Origin: Kitasatospora azatica KCTC 9699
Lineage (GTDB): Bacteria; Actinomycetota; Actinomycetes; Streptomycetales; Streptomycetaceae
Length of the DNA: 64,000 bases
Reading direction: 5' to 3'
Assembly: GCF_000744785.1 (NCBI RefSeq)
Contig: NZ_JQMO01000003.1
Location: forward strand, 1,426,001 to 1,490,000
A program made the position numbers and the translations under genes. Shown here piece after piece: positions 1-12,300 of the stretch. Numbering within the stretch: the stretch's first letter is position 1; every line of letters begins with the position of its first letter. The notes beneath the pieces are model-generated. The model searched no databases. It saw only the letters and a program-made list of their open reading frames with translations, and was not told the origin of the DNA.

Positions 1-3000
1 TGGTGTTGGTGAGGGCGGTGGTGAGTTGGGTGGTGGTGTGGTTGGTGATTGTGGTCGGGAGGTCGATGAGGCCGCCCCATTGGTCGGGGTGTTCGAGGGC
101 GGCGACGCGGCCCAGGCCCCAGATTTGTGCTTGTTCGGGGTTGTTGATGCGTTCGGTGGGGGTGGTGGAGACGGCGCTTTGGGTGAGGGCCCAGATGGGT
201 GCGTCGATGCCGGTTTGGATGAGTGTCAGGGTGTCTTCCAGGTCCAGCATGGAGACGATGCCGGAGGGGTTGGTGTTCTGGAGGGCGTCGATGGTGCGGG
301 TCTGGACGGTGGCGCCGCCTTCGGCCAGGGCTTGGGTGGTCCAGTCGAGCAGCGGGTGGCCGTCGGTGGGGGTGACGATCAGCCAGGTACCGGACAGAGA
401 GGAACTGTTGGTGGTTGACAGGGGCTTCCAGGTGATCTGGTAGCGCCAGGTGTCGACGGCCGAACGGTCGCGTTGGTCCTTGCGCCAGGTCGACAGTGCC
501 GGGAGCACGGTGCTCAGTGGGGCGTCGGGGTCGAGCTGGAGGGTGGCAGCGAGGGCTTCGAAGTCCTGATCGTCCACGGCCTGCCAGAACTGGGCGTCCG
601 TCGTGTCGACTACCTCGTCTGCCGACGTCTCCTCAGGACCTTCGAGCCAGTAGTGCTGGTGTTGGAAGGCGTAGGTGGGCAGGGGGGTGGTGGTGGCGCC
701 GGTGCCCGCGTAGTACGTGGACCAGTTGATGGTGGTGCCGGTGGTGTGGAGTTCGGCGAGGGCGCGGGTGGCGGTGTGGGGTTCGGGGCGGTTGGCGCGC
801 AGGAGGGGGATGGTGGTGGCGTTGTCGAGGGTGTCCTGGGTCATGGCGGTCAGGACGGTGTCGGGGCCGAGTTCCAGGAAGGTGGTTGCGCCTTCGGTGG
901 CGAGGGTGGTGATGGCGTGGGTGTAGCGGACGGTTTCGCGGACGTGTCGGACCCAGTAGTCGGGGGTCTGGAGGTCCTGGGGGTCGGCGAGGGTGCCGGT
1001 GAGGTTGGAGACCAGGGGGATGGTCGGCTGGTTGTAGGTGAGGGAGGAGGCGATGGCTCGGAACTGGTCGAGCATCGGGTCCATGTGGGGGGAGTGGAAG
1101 GCGTGGCTGACCCGCAGGCGGCGGGTTTTGCGTCCTTGGTCCGCGAAGATGTGGGCGACGCTGGTGATGGTGTCGTCGTCCCCGGACAGGACGATCGAGT
1201 TGGGGCCGTTGATGGCGGCGATGGAGATGCGGTCGGTGAGGTGGGGGGTGATCTCGTCTTCGGTGGCCTGGACGGCGATCATGGCGCCGCCGGTGGGGAG
1301 GGCCTGCATGAGGCGTCCGCGTGCGGCGACCAGGGTCGCGGCGTCCTGGAGGGTCCACAGGCCGGCGAGGTGGGCGGCGGTGACCTCGCCGATGGAGTGC
1401 CCGGCGAGGAAGTCCGGCCGGATTCCCCAGGACTCGACGAGCCGGAACAGCGCGGTCTCCAGCGCGAACAACGCTGCCTGCGTGTAGGCGGTCTGGTCGA
1501 TCAACCCGCTGTCGCCGAAGACGACCTCGCGCAGCGGCGTGTCGAGGTGCTTGTCCAGCTCGGCGCACACCCGGTCGAAGGCTGCGGCGAACACCGGGAA
1601 CGCCCCGTACAGCTCGCGTCCCATCCCCGCGCGCTGGCTGCCCTGACCGGAGAACAGGAAGGCGAGTTTTCCGCGTCCGGCCTGCCCGCGCACCACACCA
1701 GCCGCCTCCCGGCCCTCGGTCAGCGCGGCCAGTCCGTCGAGGAAGGCCTCCCGGCTGTCGGCGACCACGGCCGCCCGGTGCTCGAACGCCGAACGCGTCG
1801 TCGCCAGCGAGTACGCCACATCCAGCGCCGAGGCCGCGTTGTCCCGCACATGCACGAGCAGCCGCTGCGCCTGCGCCCGGACCGCCTCCGCCGTGCGGCC
1901 GGAGAGGAGCCACGGCAGCACCGCCGGGGCCGCCACCTCAACCGCAGCCGCCTCGCTCGCCACCTCGGGCGCCTGCTCCAGGATCACGTGAGCGTTGGTC
2001 CCACTCACGCCGAACGCCGACACCCCGGCCCGGCGCGGCTCGCCCGTCTCCGGCCAGGCCGTCGCCTCGGTCAGCAGCTCGACAGCGCCCGCCGACCAGT
2101 CGATCTGCGGGGACGGCTCGTCCACGTGCAGCGTCTTCGGCAGCACACCGTGCCGCATCGCCATGACCATCTTGATCACGCCACCGACACCGGCCGCGCC
2201 CTGAGTGTGTCCGATGTTCGACTTCAACGACCCCAGCAGCAGGGGCCGGTCCGCGGGCCGGTTCTGGCCGTAGGTGGCGATCAGCGCCTGCGCCTCGATC
2301 GGGTCGCCCAGCCGGGTACCCGTCCCGTGTGCCTCCACCGCGTCGACCTGACCGGCAGTCAGGCGTGCGTTGGCCAGCGCTTGGCGAATCACCCGCTGCT
2401 GCGAAGGACCGTTCGGCGCCGTCAGCCCGCTGCTCGCGCCGTCCTGGTTGACCGCGCTGCCCCGCACCACGGCCAGCACCTGGTGCCCGTTGCGCTGGGC
2501 GTCCGAGAGGCGCTCCACGAGCAGCATGCCGACGCCCTCGGACCACCCTGCGCCGTCCGCCGCCGCCGCGAAGGACTTGCAGCGGCCGTCAGTAGCCAGG
2601 CCGCGCTGGCGGCTGAACTCCACGAAGGCGCCAGGGGTGGACATCACCGTCACACCACCCGCGAGCGCCAGGTCGCACTCGCCGTTGCGCAGCGCCTGCA
2701 CCGCGAGGTGCAGGGCCACCAGCGAGGACGAGCACGCCGTGTCCACCGTCACCGCCGGGCCCTCCAGGCCCAGCACGTAGGAGATACGACCCGAGGCGAC
2801 GCTGCCCGCGCTGCCGTTGCCCAGGTAGCCCTCGAAGCCGTCCGGGACGGCCTTCAGCCGCGCGACGTAGTCGCTGTACATGACGCCGGCGAAGACGCCG
2901 GTCCGGCTGCCGCGCACGGACTCCGGTTGGACGCCGGCCTGCTCGAACGCCTCCCAGGTTGCCTCCAGCAGCAGGCGCTGCTGCGGGTCCATCGCCAGCG

Positions 3001-3250
3001 CCTCGCGCGGGGAGATCCCGAAGAAGGCTGGGTCGAACTCGGCCGCCTCGTAGAGGAAGCCGCCTTCCCGGACATAGCAGGTGCCGGCCCGGTCCGGGTC
3101 CGGGTCGTAGAGTCCGTCCAGGTCCCAGCCCCGGTTGGTCGGGAAGCCCGAGACCGCATCCCTGCCCTCGGAGACCAACTGCCACAGGTCCTCGAGCGAG
3201 TTGACGCCCCCGGGGTAGCGGCAGCCCACGCCCACGATGGCGACGGGCTC
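1..3250 (-). other. PKS module A10: KS-AT(malonyl)-KR (partial)
   Basis: KS at about 3250-1960 with Cys codon 2734-2732. AT at about 1670-770, with the GHSIG serine codon at 1396-1394 and HAFH at 1105-1094. The KR dimerisation element and structural subdomain run from about 560 to base 1. This KR linker has one copy of the 18-bp unit (269-286) that is doubled in the equivalent linkers of A1, A4, A6 and A8. No DH lies between AT and KR. KR activity and the ACP cannot be judged from this window. Confidence 0.85.
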
Positions 3251-3349
3251 GATCTCCTTGTCCTCGAGCTCCTGGAGGCGGCGTCGAGTCTGGCGCAGAT
3301 CGGTGGTCGCCAACTTGAGGTAGGAACGAAGCTTTTCCTCATTCGACAT
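1..3349 (-). CDS. Type I modular polyketide synthase, module A10 (3' part cut by window edge)
   Basis: Cytoplasmic modular PKS that extends an ACP-bound chain by one malonyl unit and probably reduces the beta-ketone. The frame stays open from the ATG at 3349 to the window edge (1116 codons seen). Residues 1-33 are a charged N-terminal coiled-coil docking helix ([12 protein letters not shown]...) like those of the other downstream PKS genes here. The KS runs from about residue 34, with active-site Cys206 in TACSSS. The AT has Ser652 in GHSIG and the HAFH motif at 749-752, which predicts malonyl-CoA. From about residue 930 the dimerisation element and the structural half of a KR follow; the catalytic half is off the window. 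A GAGGGG ribosome binding site ends 10 nt before the ATG. It starts 48 nt after the stop of the preceding PKS gene, so it is probably co-transcribed. Oddity: the conserved KS stretch [10 protein letters not shown] reads [10 protein letters not shown]. Confidence 0.95.
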   Translation of the reverse strand, partial: MSNEEKLRSYLKLATTDLRQTRRRLQELEDKEIEPVAIVGVGCRYPGGVNSLEDLWQLVSEGRDAVSGFPTNRGWDLDGLYDPDPDRAGTCYVREGGFLYEAAEFDPAFFGISPREALAMDPQQRLLLEATWEAFEQAGVQPESVRGSRTGVFAGVMYSDYVARLKAVPDGFEGYLGNGSAGSVASGRISYVLGLEGPAVTVDTACSSSLVALHLAVQALRNGECDLALAGGVTVMSTPGAFVEFSRQRGLATDGRCKSFAAAADGAGWSEGVGMLLVERLSDAQRNGHQVLAVVRGSAVNQDGASSGLTAPNGPSQQRVIRQALANARLTAGQVDAVEAHGTGTRLGDPIEAQALIATYGQNRPADRPLLLGSLKSNIGHTQGAAGVGGVIKMVMAMRHGVLPKTLHVDEPSPQIDWSAGAVELLTEATAWPETGEPRRAGVSAFGVSGTNAHVILEQAPEVASEAAAVEVAAPAVLPWLLSGRTAEAVRAQAQRLLVHVRDNAASALDVAYSLATTRSAFEHRAAVVADSREAFLDGLAALTEGREAAGVVRGQAGRGKLAFLFSGQGSQRAGMGRELYGAFPVFAAAFDRVCAELDKHLDTPLREVVFGDSGLIDQTAYTQAALFALETALFRLVESWGIRPDFLAGHSIGEVTAAHLAGLWTLQDAATLVAARGRLMQALPTGGAMIAVQATEDEITPHLTDRISIAAINGPNSIVLSGDDDTITSVAHIFADQGRKTRRLRVSHAFHSPHMDPMLDQFRAIASSLTYNQPTIPLVSNLTGTLADPQDLQTPDYWVRHVRETVRYTHAITTLATEGATTFLELGPDTVLTAMTQDTLDNATTIPLLRANRPEPHTATRALAELHTTGTTINWSTYYAGTGATTTPLPTYAFQHQHYWLEGPEETSADEVVDTTDAQFWQAVDDQDFEALAATLQLDPDAPLSTVLPALSTWRKDQRDRSAVDTWRYQITWKPLSTTNSSSLSGTWLIVTPTDGHPLLDWTTQALAEGGATVQTRTIDALQNTNPSGIVSMLDLEDTLTLIQTGIDAPIWALTQSAVSTTPTERINNPEQAQIWGLGRVAALEHPDQWGGLIDLPTTITNHTTTQLTTALTNT

Positions 3350-3397
3350 GCGTGGTCAGCCCCTCGAGGACTAGCAGGAATATCACGTACATGGGGT

Positions 3398-6300
3398 TCA
3401 GGACTTCCCGAGCTCGAAGTCCAGGGCGTCGAACAGCTCGTCGTCCGTGGCGGAGTCGAGGTCGTCGTCCGCGAAAGCCTCGTCGGCGGTGCCGCGCGAG
3501 TCGTTCAGCCTGCCGAGTAGGGCCTTCATCCGCAGGACGATCTCCAGGCGGGTGTCGTCGTCCTCGGCCGCGGCCTCCAGGACCGTTGCCAGCCGGTCGA
3601 GTTCCTTGAGTGCGGACGCGCCCGGCGCCACGCCGTCCAGGTGGATCTCCTTGCGGAGGTGTCCCGCGAGCGCGCTGGGGGTGGGGTAGTCGAAGACGAG
3701 CGTCGCCGGGAGTCGGAGCCCGCTCGCGGCGTTGAGCCGGTTGCGCAGTTCGACGGCGGTGAGCGAGTCGAAGCCGACGTCCATGAAGCCGCGAGCCGGG
3801 TCAATGGCGTCGCCCGAGGGGTAGCCGAGCACGGCGGCGGCGGTCGACCTGACCAACTCCAGGACCATAGCGTCCCGTTCGGCCTCCGGCAGGGCGGCGA
3901 GGCGCTCCTTGAGGGCCGTCCCGTTGCCGCCGGCACCGGTCTCGGCCGTCCGGCGGGCGGGCAGTCGGACCAGGCCGCGCATCATCGGCGGGATGTCCAC
4001 CACGCCGGCCGCCGGGCGCAGGATCGCGTTGTCGAGCTTCATCGGCAGCAGGACGGCCTGCTCGCCGGCCTGGGCGGCGTCGAGCAGGGCGAGGCCCTCC
4101 TCGTTCAGCAGCGGGATCATGCCCCCGCGTGCCATCCGCCGCACGTCGGCGTCGGTGAGCTGACCGGTCATGCCGCTGGCCTGGGCCCAGAAGCCCCAGC
4201 CGAGCGAGCCGGCGGGCAGCCCCAGCGCCTTGCGGTGCTGGGCGAGCGCGTCCTGGAAGACGTTCGCGGCAGCGTAGTTGCCCTGTCCGGCGCTACCGAA
4301 GGTGGCGGCGGCGGAGGAGAACATCACGAAGGCTGCGAGGTCCAGGTGCTTGGTCAGGTCGTGCAGGTGGAAGGCCGCGTCGACCTTGGGCCGCAGCACG
4401 CGGGCGAGCCGCTCGGGCGACAGCGAGTCGATGACGCCGTCGTCCAGCACGCCCGCGGTGTGGACGACCGCGGAGAGCGGGTGCTGGGCCGGGATGATCG
4501 CAAGCAGCTCGCGCAGCGCCTCCCGGTCGGCGGCGTCGCAGGCGGCGATGGTCACCGAGGCGCCGAGCGCGGTGAGTTCGGCCGTCAGCTCGGCCGCGCC
4601 GGGAGCGGTGGCGCCGCTGCGGCTGGCCAGCAGCAGGTGCCGCACCTGGTGTTCGGTCACCAGGTGGCGGGCGACCAGGCCGCCCAGGGTGCCGGTCGCG
4701 CCGGTGATCAGCACGGTGCCGGTCCCGAAGCCGCGCGGCGCGGCGTCGGCCTGGGCCGGCCGCACGGCACGGCTCAGCCGCGGCACATTGATCTGCCCAC
4801 GTCGCACAGCAAGCTGTCCCTCCCCCGTTGTCCTGGCCCAGCTCGCCGCGGGCAGCAGCACCGCGCAGGATTCCTCCTCGCCGTCCACGTCGATGACGGT
4901 GAAACGGCCAGGGTTTTCCGACTGAGCAGATCGAATCAGTCCCCAGATCGGAGCGGAAACCAGACCTGGGACATCCTCACTCGCACGCGTGGAGACAGCG
5001 TGATGAGTGATCAGAGCCAGCTGCGACGATGCGAACTGATGATCGACCAGCCAGGACTGTATCAGAGTCAGAACTTCCTGGGTCATCGCGCGAGCGTCGT
5101 CCGGGAGGCTTTCGGAATCGACGTGCGAGGGCCCGGCGCAGGTGACGAACACCACGTCAGGGGCGCTCTGACCAGCGGCGATACGCTTGCTCAACGAGGT
5201 CAGATCCGGGTGCTGCTCCAGCCGGTACCCGGCCGTGCGCAGCGTCTTCTCCAGGCCGAGCGTGTCCGGCCCAACGAGAACGAACGATCCCTGCGGCGAA
5301 GCGGAAATCGGGGAACTCGGCCCCCCCCGTACCCAGTCGATCTGGAACAGCGCATCACTCAGCGTGCTCCGGGCGGCCGTGAGTTGCCCGGAACTGATCG
5401 CACGCAGAGCGAGCGATTCCGCACGGGCGACCGGGGCGCCGGTGCCGTCCGCGATGGTGAGCGCGAGGGTGTCGGTCCCGGTGGGCGTGAGCCGGACGCG
5501 CAGTGAAGTCGCGCCGACCGCATGCAGGGTGACGGACTCCCAGGAGAACGGGAGCACCGGCGCCGAGGCATTCGTGCCGCCGTCGGAGCCGGCAGCGGCG
5601 GTGCGGGTCAGCCCGACGGCGTGCAGGGCGGCGTCGAGCAGCGCGGGGTGGATGGTGCAGTGCGCGGCCTGGGCGCGCTGCTCCTGCGGGAGCGTGACCT
5701 CGGCGTAGATGCTGCCGTCGTGCTGCCAGGCGGTGTGCAGGCCCTGGAAGGCGGGGCCGTAGCCGTAGCCGGCCTGGTCGAGGGTGGGGTAGAGCGCGCT
5801 CAGGTCGATCGGGGTGGCGCCGGCCGGGGGCCATACGGTCAGGCCGGCGGGCGCGGACTCGATCACCGGTTGGGCGGTCAGTGTACCGGCGGCGTGCTGG
5901 GTCCAGGGGCTGCCGTGGGCGGCGTTCTCCGGCTGGGAGTGGATGGTGATGGTGCGTCGGCCGGTGTCGTCGGGGGTGCTGACGGCGACCTGGAGGCGGG
6001 TGGCGCCGGTGGTGTGGAGGGTGAGTGGGGTGTGGAGGGTGAGTTCTTCGAGGTGGGTGGTGTTGGTGTGGTCGCCGGCGTGGAGGGCGAGTTCGACGTA
6101 GGCGGTGCCGGGGAGGATGACGGTGCCGTTGACGGCGTGGTCGGCCAGCCAGGGGTGGGTGGTGAGGGAGAGCCGGCCGGTGAGGAGCAGGGTGTCGGTG
6201 TCGGCGGGCTTGATCACCGCGCTGAGGAGAGGGTGGGTGGTGGTGGCCAGGCCGGCTGAGGTCAGGTCGGCGTTGCCGGTCGGTGCTGCTTCGAGCCAGT

Positions 6301-9300
6301 AGTGGCGGTGTTGGAAGGCGTAGGTGGGGAGGGGGGTGGTGGTGCCGCCGGCGAGGAGCCCGCTGAGGTCGGTGGGGTGGCCGTGGGTGTGGAGGGTGGC
6401 CAGGGAGGTGAGGAAGCGCTGCTGGCCGCCTTCGTTTCGGCGCAGGGTGCCGGTGATGAGGACGTCGCTGGAGGTTTCCTCGATGCCGTAGGTGAGGACG
6501 GGGTGGGGGCTGATCTCGATGAAGGTGGTGTGGCCCTGGTCGATGAGGGCGCGGACGGTCTCTTCGAAGCGGACGGTCTGGCGCAGGTTGCGGTACCAGT
6601 ACGCGCCGTCGAGGGTGGTGGTGTCCATCGGCATGGTGGTGACGGTGGAGTGGAATGCCACCTGGGCCTCGCGTGGCGCCAGGTCGGCCAGCAGGTCCGC
6701 GAGCTCCGTCTCGAGGTCTTCGACCTGGGGTGAGTGGGAGGCGTAGTCGACGGGGATGCGGCGGGCGCGCACGCCTGCGTTCTCGTAGTGGGCCTGGAGC
6801 TGGTCCAGCGCCTGGGTCTCGCCCGATACGACGATCGAGGTCGGGCCGTTGACGGCGGCGACGGCGAGGCCGCCGTCGGGGCGGGTGTCCAGCTCCTGCT
6901 CGACGGCCGCCAGGGGGAGGGGGATGGAGAGCATGCCGCCGCGTCCGGCGAGCGCGGTGATGGCCTTGCTGCGCAGGGCCGCGACGCGGGCGCCGTCTTC
7001 GAGCGTGAGGGCGCCGGCGACGACGGCGGCGGCGATCTCGCCCTGCGAGTGCCCGATCACGGCGGCCGGCTGGACGCCGTAGGACTGCCAGAGGGCGGCG
7101 AGGGAGACCATGACGGCGAACAGCACGGGCTGCACGACGTCGACGCGCTCCAGCGAGGGCGCGCCCTCGGCTTCGCGCAGCACGCCGGTCAACGACCAGT
7201 CCACGAACGGCGCGAGGGCCTGCTCGCACTCGGCGATCCGCTGCGCGAACACCGGCGAGGTGTCGAGCAGTTCGACGGCCATCCCGGCCCACTGCGCACC
7301 CTGACCGGGGAACACGAACACCGTGCGCCCACCCGTGCCGGTGCCGCGCACGAGGTTCGGGTTCTCCTGGCCGGTCGCGAGCGCGGCCAGGCCGTCGAGG
7401 AGGGTCTCGTGGCTGTCGCCGATGATGGCGGCGCGGTGCTCGAAGGCGGTGCGGGTGGTGGCGAGGGAGTACGCGACGTCGAGCGGCTTCAGCTCGGGGT
7501 GCGCCTGGACGTGCTCCAGCAGGCGCTGGGCCTGGGCCTGGACAGCGTCAGCAGTGCGGCCGGAGATGAGCCAGGGCAGGGCGCCGGACATCGTGACCTC
7601 GGCGGTCGGCTCGCTCTCGCGGGCGGGGGCCTGCTCCAGGATGACGTGCGCGTTGGTGCCGCTCACGCCGAACGAGGACACCGCCGCCCGGCGCGGCTCG
7701 CCGGTCTCCGGCCAGGTCATCGCCTCGGTCAGCAGCTCGACCGCGCCCTCGGACCAGTCCACCTGCGGCGTCGGCTCGTCCACGTGCAGCGTCTTCGGGA
7801 GCACACCGTGCCGGAGAGCCTCGACCATCTTGATGATGCCGCCGGCACCCGAAGCCGCCTGTGTGTGGCCGATGTTGGACTTGAGCGAGCCGAGGCGCAG
7901 CGGCCGGTCGGCCGGGCGGTTCTGCCCGTAGGTGGCGAGCAGGGCCTGGGCTTCGATCGGGTCGCCGAGCTTGGTGCCGGTGCCGTGTGCCTCCACCGCG
8001 TCGATCTGACTTGCCGTCAGACCCGCGTTGGTCAGCGCTTGGCGGATCACCCGCTGCTGCGACGGCCCGTTCGGCGCGGTGAGCCCGTTGCTCGCGCCGT
8101 CCTGGTTCACGGCCGTGCCGCGCACTACCGCGAGGATCGGGTGCCCGTTGCGCTCGGCATCCGAGAGCCGCTCCACCACGATCACACCGGCGCCCTCGCC
8201 CCATGCGGCGCCGTCGGCGGCCGCCGCGAAGGACTTGGCGCGGCCGTCCGGAGCGAGTGCCCGCTGACGGCTGAACTCCATGAACGCCACCGGCGTGGCC
8301 ATGATCGAGACACCGCCGGCGAGCGCCAGGTCGCACTCGCCGTTGCGCAGCGCCTGCACCGCGAGGTGCAGGGCCACCAGCGAGGACGAGCAGGCGGTGT
8401 CGACCGTCACCGCCGGACCTTCGAGGCCGAAGGCGTAGGAGAGGCGCCCGGAGACCACGCTGGCGGAGGTCGCGGTGGCGAGGTAGCCCTCGGCGGCCTC
8501 CCCTGCCTCGCTCAGCAGCATGGTGTAGTCCTGGCCGTTGGTGCCCGTGAAGACGCCCGTCCGGCTGCCGCTCAGGGACGTCGGGTCGATGCCCGCGCGC
8601 TCCACCGCCTCCCAGGCGGTCTCCAGCAGCAGGCGCTGCTGCGGGTCCATGACGAGCGCCTCGCGCGGCGAGATGCCGAAGAAGTCGGCGTCGAACTCGG
8701 CGACGTCGTACAGGAATCCGCCGCTACGCACATACGACGTGCCGCGCTGATCGGGGTCTGGGTCGTACAGCCCGTCCAGGTCCCAGCCGCGGTTGGTGGG
8801 GAACCCGGAGATCGCGTCGGTCGCGTTCGCCACCAACTGCCACAGGTCCGCCGGGGAGGCCACGCCGCCTGGGTAGCGGCACCCCAGTCCGACGATCGCG
8901 ATGGGCTCGTCGAGCGAGGCCACCACGGCCGGCGAACCGGCCGGCTGCTCGGCGGTGTTGGAGATCTCGCCGAGCATGAACTTGGCCAGCGAGGTGGCGT
9001 TCGGGTAGTCGAAGACCAGGGTGGCGGGCAGGCTCAGGCCGGTGACCGTCTTCAGGCGGTTGCGCAGCTCGACGGCCATCAGGGAGTCGAAGCCGAGTTC
9101 CATGAACGCGCGGCCCGCCTCGACCGCCTCCGGACCGGAGAAGCCCAGCACGAGCGCGACCTGGGACCTGATCAACTCCACGACCAGTCGACCCTGTTCG
9201 GCCTCGGGGAGGCCGGTCACCTGCTTGGCCAGCGAGGTGTCGTCGGCGGCCGACGGCTGGGCCGCAGAACCTGTGGCGCCCAGCGCCTGGCGGACCTCGG

Positions 9301-12300
9301 GGAGGTCGGAGATCAGCGGTGCGGGCCGCGTCGAGGTGAACGCCGGGGCCAGACGCTCCCAGTCGATGTCAGCCACGGTCGCCGTGGCGTCACCCGAGGC
9401 CACCAGCGGGCCGAACAGCGCGACCGCCGACGCCGCGGGCAGAGCGGCCACGCCGCTGCGACGGAGCTGGACCTCGCTGGCCCCCGCGTCGGCCCAGGGG
9501 CCCCAGGCGATGGAGGTGGCGGGGAGGCTGTCGGTGTGGCGTTGGTGGGCGAGGGCGTCGAGGTAGGCGTTGGCGGCAGCCTGGGTGGCCTGCCCGGCGT
9601 TGCCCAGGACGCCCACGATGGAGGAGTAGAGGACGAAGGCGGTGAGGTCGTGGTCGCGGGTGAGGTCGTGGAGGTGGTGGGCGGTGTGGGCTTTGGCGGT
9701 GAGGACGGTGGTGAGGCGGTTGGGGGTGAGGGTGGTGATGGTGGCGTCGTCGAGGATGCCGGCGGTGTGGATGACGGCGGTGAGGTCGGGGTGTTGGGCG
9801 ATGAGGTCGGCGAGGGCTTGGCGGTTGGTGGTGTCGCAGGCGGTGATGGTGACGCGGGTGCCGAGGGTTTGGAGTTCTTGGGTGAGTTGGGTGGCGCCGG
9901 GGGCGTTGGGGCCGCGTCGGCTGGTGAGGAGGAGGTGGGGGCGCCGTGGTGGGCGAGGTGGCGGGCGAGGTGGGTGCCGAGGGCTCCGGTGCCGCCGGTG
10001 ATGAGGGTGGTGCCGGTGGGGGTCCAGGCGCTGGTGATGGTGTTGGTGTTGGTGTTGGTGGGGGCGTGGGTGAGGCGGCGGGTGTGGATGGCGGTGTCGC
10101 GTAGGGCGAGTTGGTCTTCGCCGGTGGTGTTGGTGAGGGCGGTGGTGAGTTGGGTGGTGGTGTGGTTGGTGATTGTGGTGGGGAGGTCGATGAGGCCGCC
10201 CCATTGGTCGGGGTGTTCGAGGGCGGCGACGCGGCCCAGGCCCCAGATTTGTGCTTGTTCGGGGTTGTTGATGCGTTCGGTGGGGGTGGTGGAGACGGCG
10301 CTTTGGGTGAGGGCCCAGATGGGTGCGTCGATGCCGGTTTGGATGAGTGTCAGGGTGTCTTCGAGGTCCAGTAGGGAGACGATGCCGGAGGGGTCGGTGT
10401 TCTGGAGGGCGTCGGTGTTCTGGAGGGCGTCGATGGTGCGGGTCTGGACGGTGGCGCCGGCGGTGGTGAGGGCTTGGGTGGTCCAGTCGAGCAGCGGGTG
10501 GCCGTCGGTGGGGGTGACGACCAGCCAGGTACCGGTGAGGTTGCCGGTGCTGGTCGTGGTGAGGGGCTTCCAGGTGATCTGGTAGCGCCAGGTGTCGACG
10601 GCCGAACGGTCGCGTTGGTCCTTGCGCCAGGTGGAGAGCGCGGGCAGGACGGTGCTCAGTGGGGCGTCGGGGTCGAGCTGGAGGGTGGCAGCGAACGCCT
10701 GGAGGTCCTCGCGTTCGACGGTCTCCCAGAAGGACTGGTCCGTGGGGTCGCTGGCGACCGGGGTTCCTTCGAGCCAGTAGTGCTGGTGTTGGAAGGCGTA
10801 GGTGGGCAGGGGGGTGGTGGTGGCGCCGGTGCCCGCGTAGTAGGCGGACCAGTCGACGGGGGTGCCGGTCGCGTGCAACTCCGCGAGGGCACCGGTGATG
10901 TTGCGCTCTTCGGGGCGGTTGGCGCGCTGGAGGGGGATGGTGGTGGCGTTGTCGAGGGTGTCCTGGGTCATGGCGGTCAGGACGGTGTCGGGGCCGAGTT
11001 CCAGGAAGGTGGTTGCGCCTTCGGTGGCGAGGGTGGTGATGGCGTGGGTGTAGCGGACGGTTTCGCGGACGTGTCGGACCCAGTAGTCGGGGGTCTGGAG
11101 GTCCTGGGGGTCGGCGAGGGTGCCGGTGAGGTTGGAGACCAGGGGGGTGGTCGGCTGGTTGTAGGTGAGGGAGGAGGCGATGGCTCGGAACTGGTCGAGC
11201 ATCGGGTCCATGTGGGGGGAGTGGAAGGCGTGGCTGACCCGCAGGCGGCGGGTTTTGCGTCCTTGGTCCGCGAAGATCTGGGCGACGCTGGTGACGGTGT
11301 CGTCGTCCCCGGACAGGACGATCGAGTTGGGGCCGTTGATGGCGGCGATGGAGATGCGGTCGGTGAGGTGGGGGGTGATCTCGTCTTCGGTGGCCTGGAC
11401 GGCGATCATGGCGCCGCCGGTGGGGAGGGCCTGCATGAGGCGTCCGCGTGCGGCGACCAGGGTCGCGGCGTCCTGGAGGGTCCACAGGCCGGCGAGGTGG
11501 GCGGCGGTGACCTCGCCGATGGAGTGCCCGGCGAGGAAGTCCGGCCGGATTCCCCAGGACTCGACGAGCCGGAACAGGGCGGTCTCCAGCGCGAACAGGG
11601 AGGCCTGCGTGTAGGCGGTCTGGTCGATCAATCCGCTGTCGCCGAAGACGACCTCGCGCAGCGGGGTGTCGAGGTGCTTGTCCAGCTCGGCGCACACCCG
11701 GTCGAAGGCTGCGGCGAACACCGGGAACGCCCCGTACAGCTCACGCCCCATCCCGGCGCGCTGGCTGCCCTGACCGGAGAACAGGAACGCCAACCCGCTG
11801 CTCTCACCAGCAGCCGTGCCGCGCACCACACCAGCCGCATCCCGGCCCTCGGCCAGCGCGGCCAGTCCGTCGAGGAAGGCCTCCCGGCTGTCGGCGACCA
11901 CGGCCGCCCGGTGCTCGAACGCCGAACGCGTCGTCGCCAGCGAGTACGCCACATCCAGCGCCGAGGCCTCGTCAGCCCGCACATGCACGAGCAGCCGCTG
12001 CGCCTGCGCCCGCACGGCCTCCGCGCTGCGCCCCGAGAGCACCCACGGCAGCACCGCCGGGGCCGCCACCTCAACCGCAGCCGCCTCGCTCGCCACCTCG
12101 GGCGCCTGCTCCAGGATCACGTGCGCGTTCGTCCCACTCACGCCGAACGCCGACACCCCGGCCCGGCGCGGCTCGCCCGTCTCCGGCCACGCCGTCGCCT
12201 CGGTCAGCAGCTCAACAGCGCCCGCCGACCAGTCCACCTCGGGCGTCGGGCCGTCCAGGTGCAGCGTCTTGGGCAGCACACCGTGCCGCATCGCCATGAC

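Noticed and set aside
9640..9900. G-rich runs that could suggest G-quadruplex or regulatory DNA
   Set aside because: They lie in the KR coding region and are explained by ACC/CAC/CTC codon use on the opposite strand. The same sequence repeats in every copy of the block.
9313..11695. Two overlapping minus-strand frames that each look like a separate large PKS gene
   Set aside because: They are two halves of one gene split by the one-base shift at 9937-9941. Outside the shift, each half runs into Arg/Pro/His-rich nonsense.
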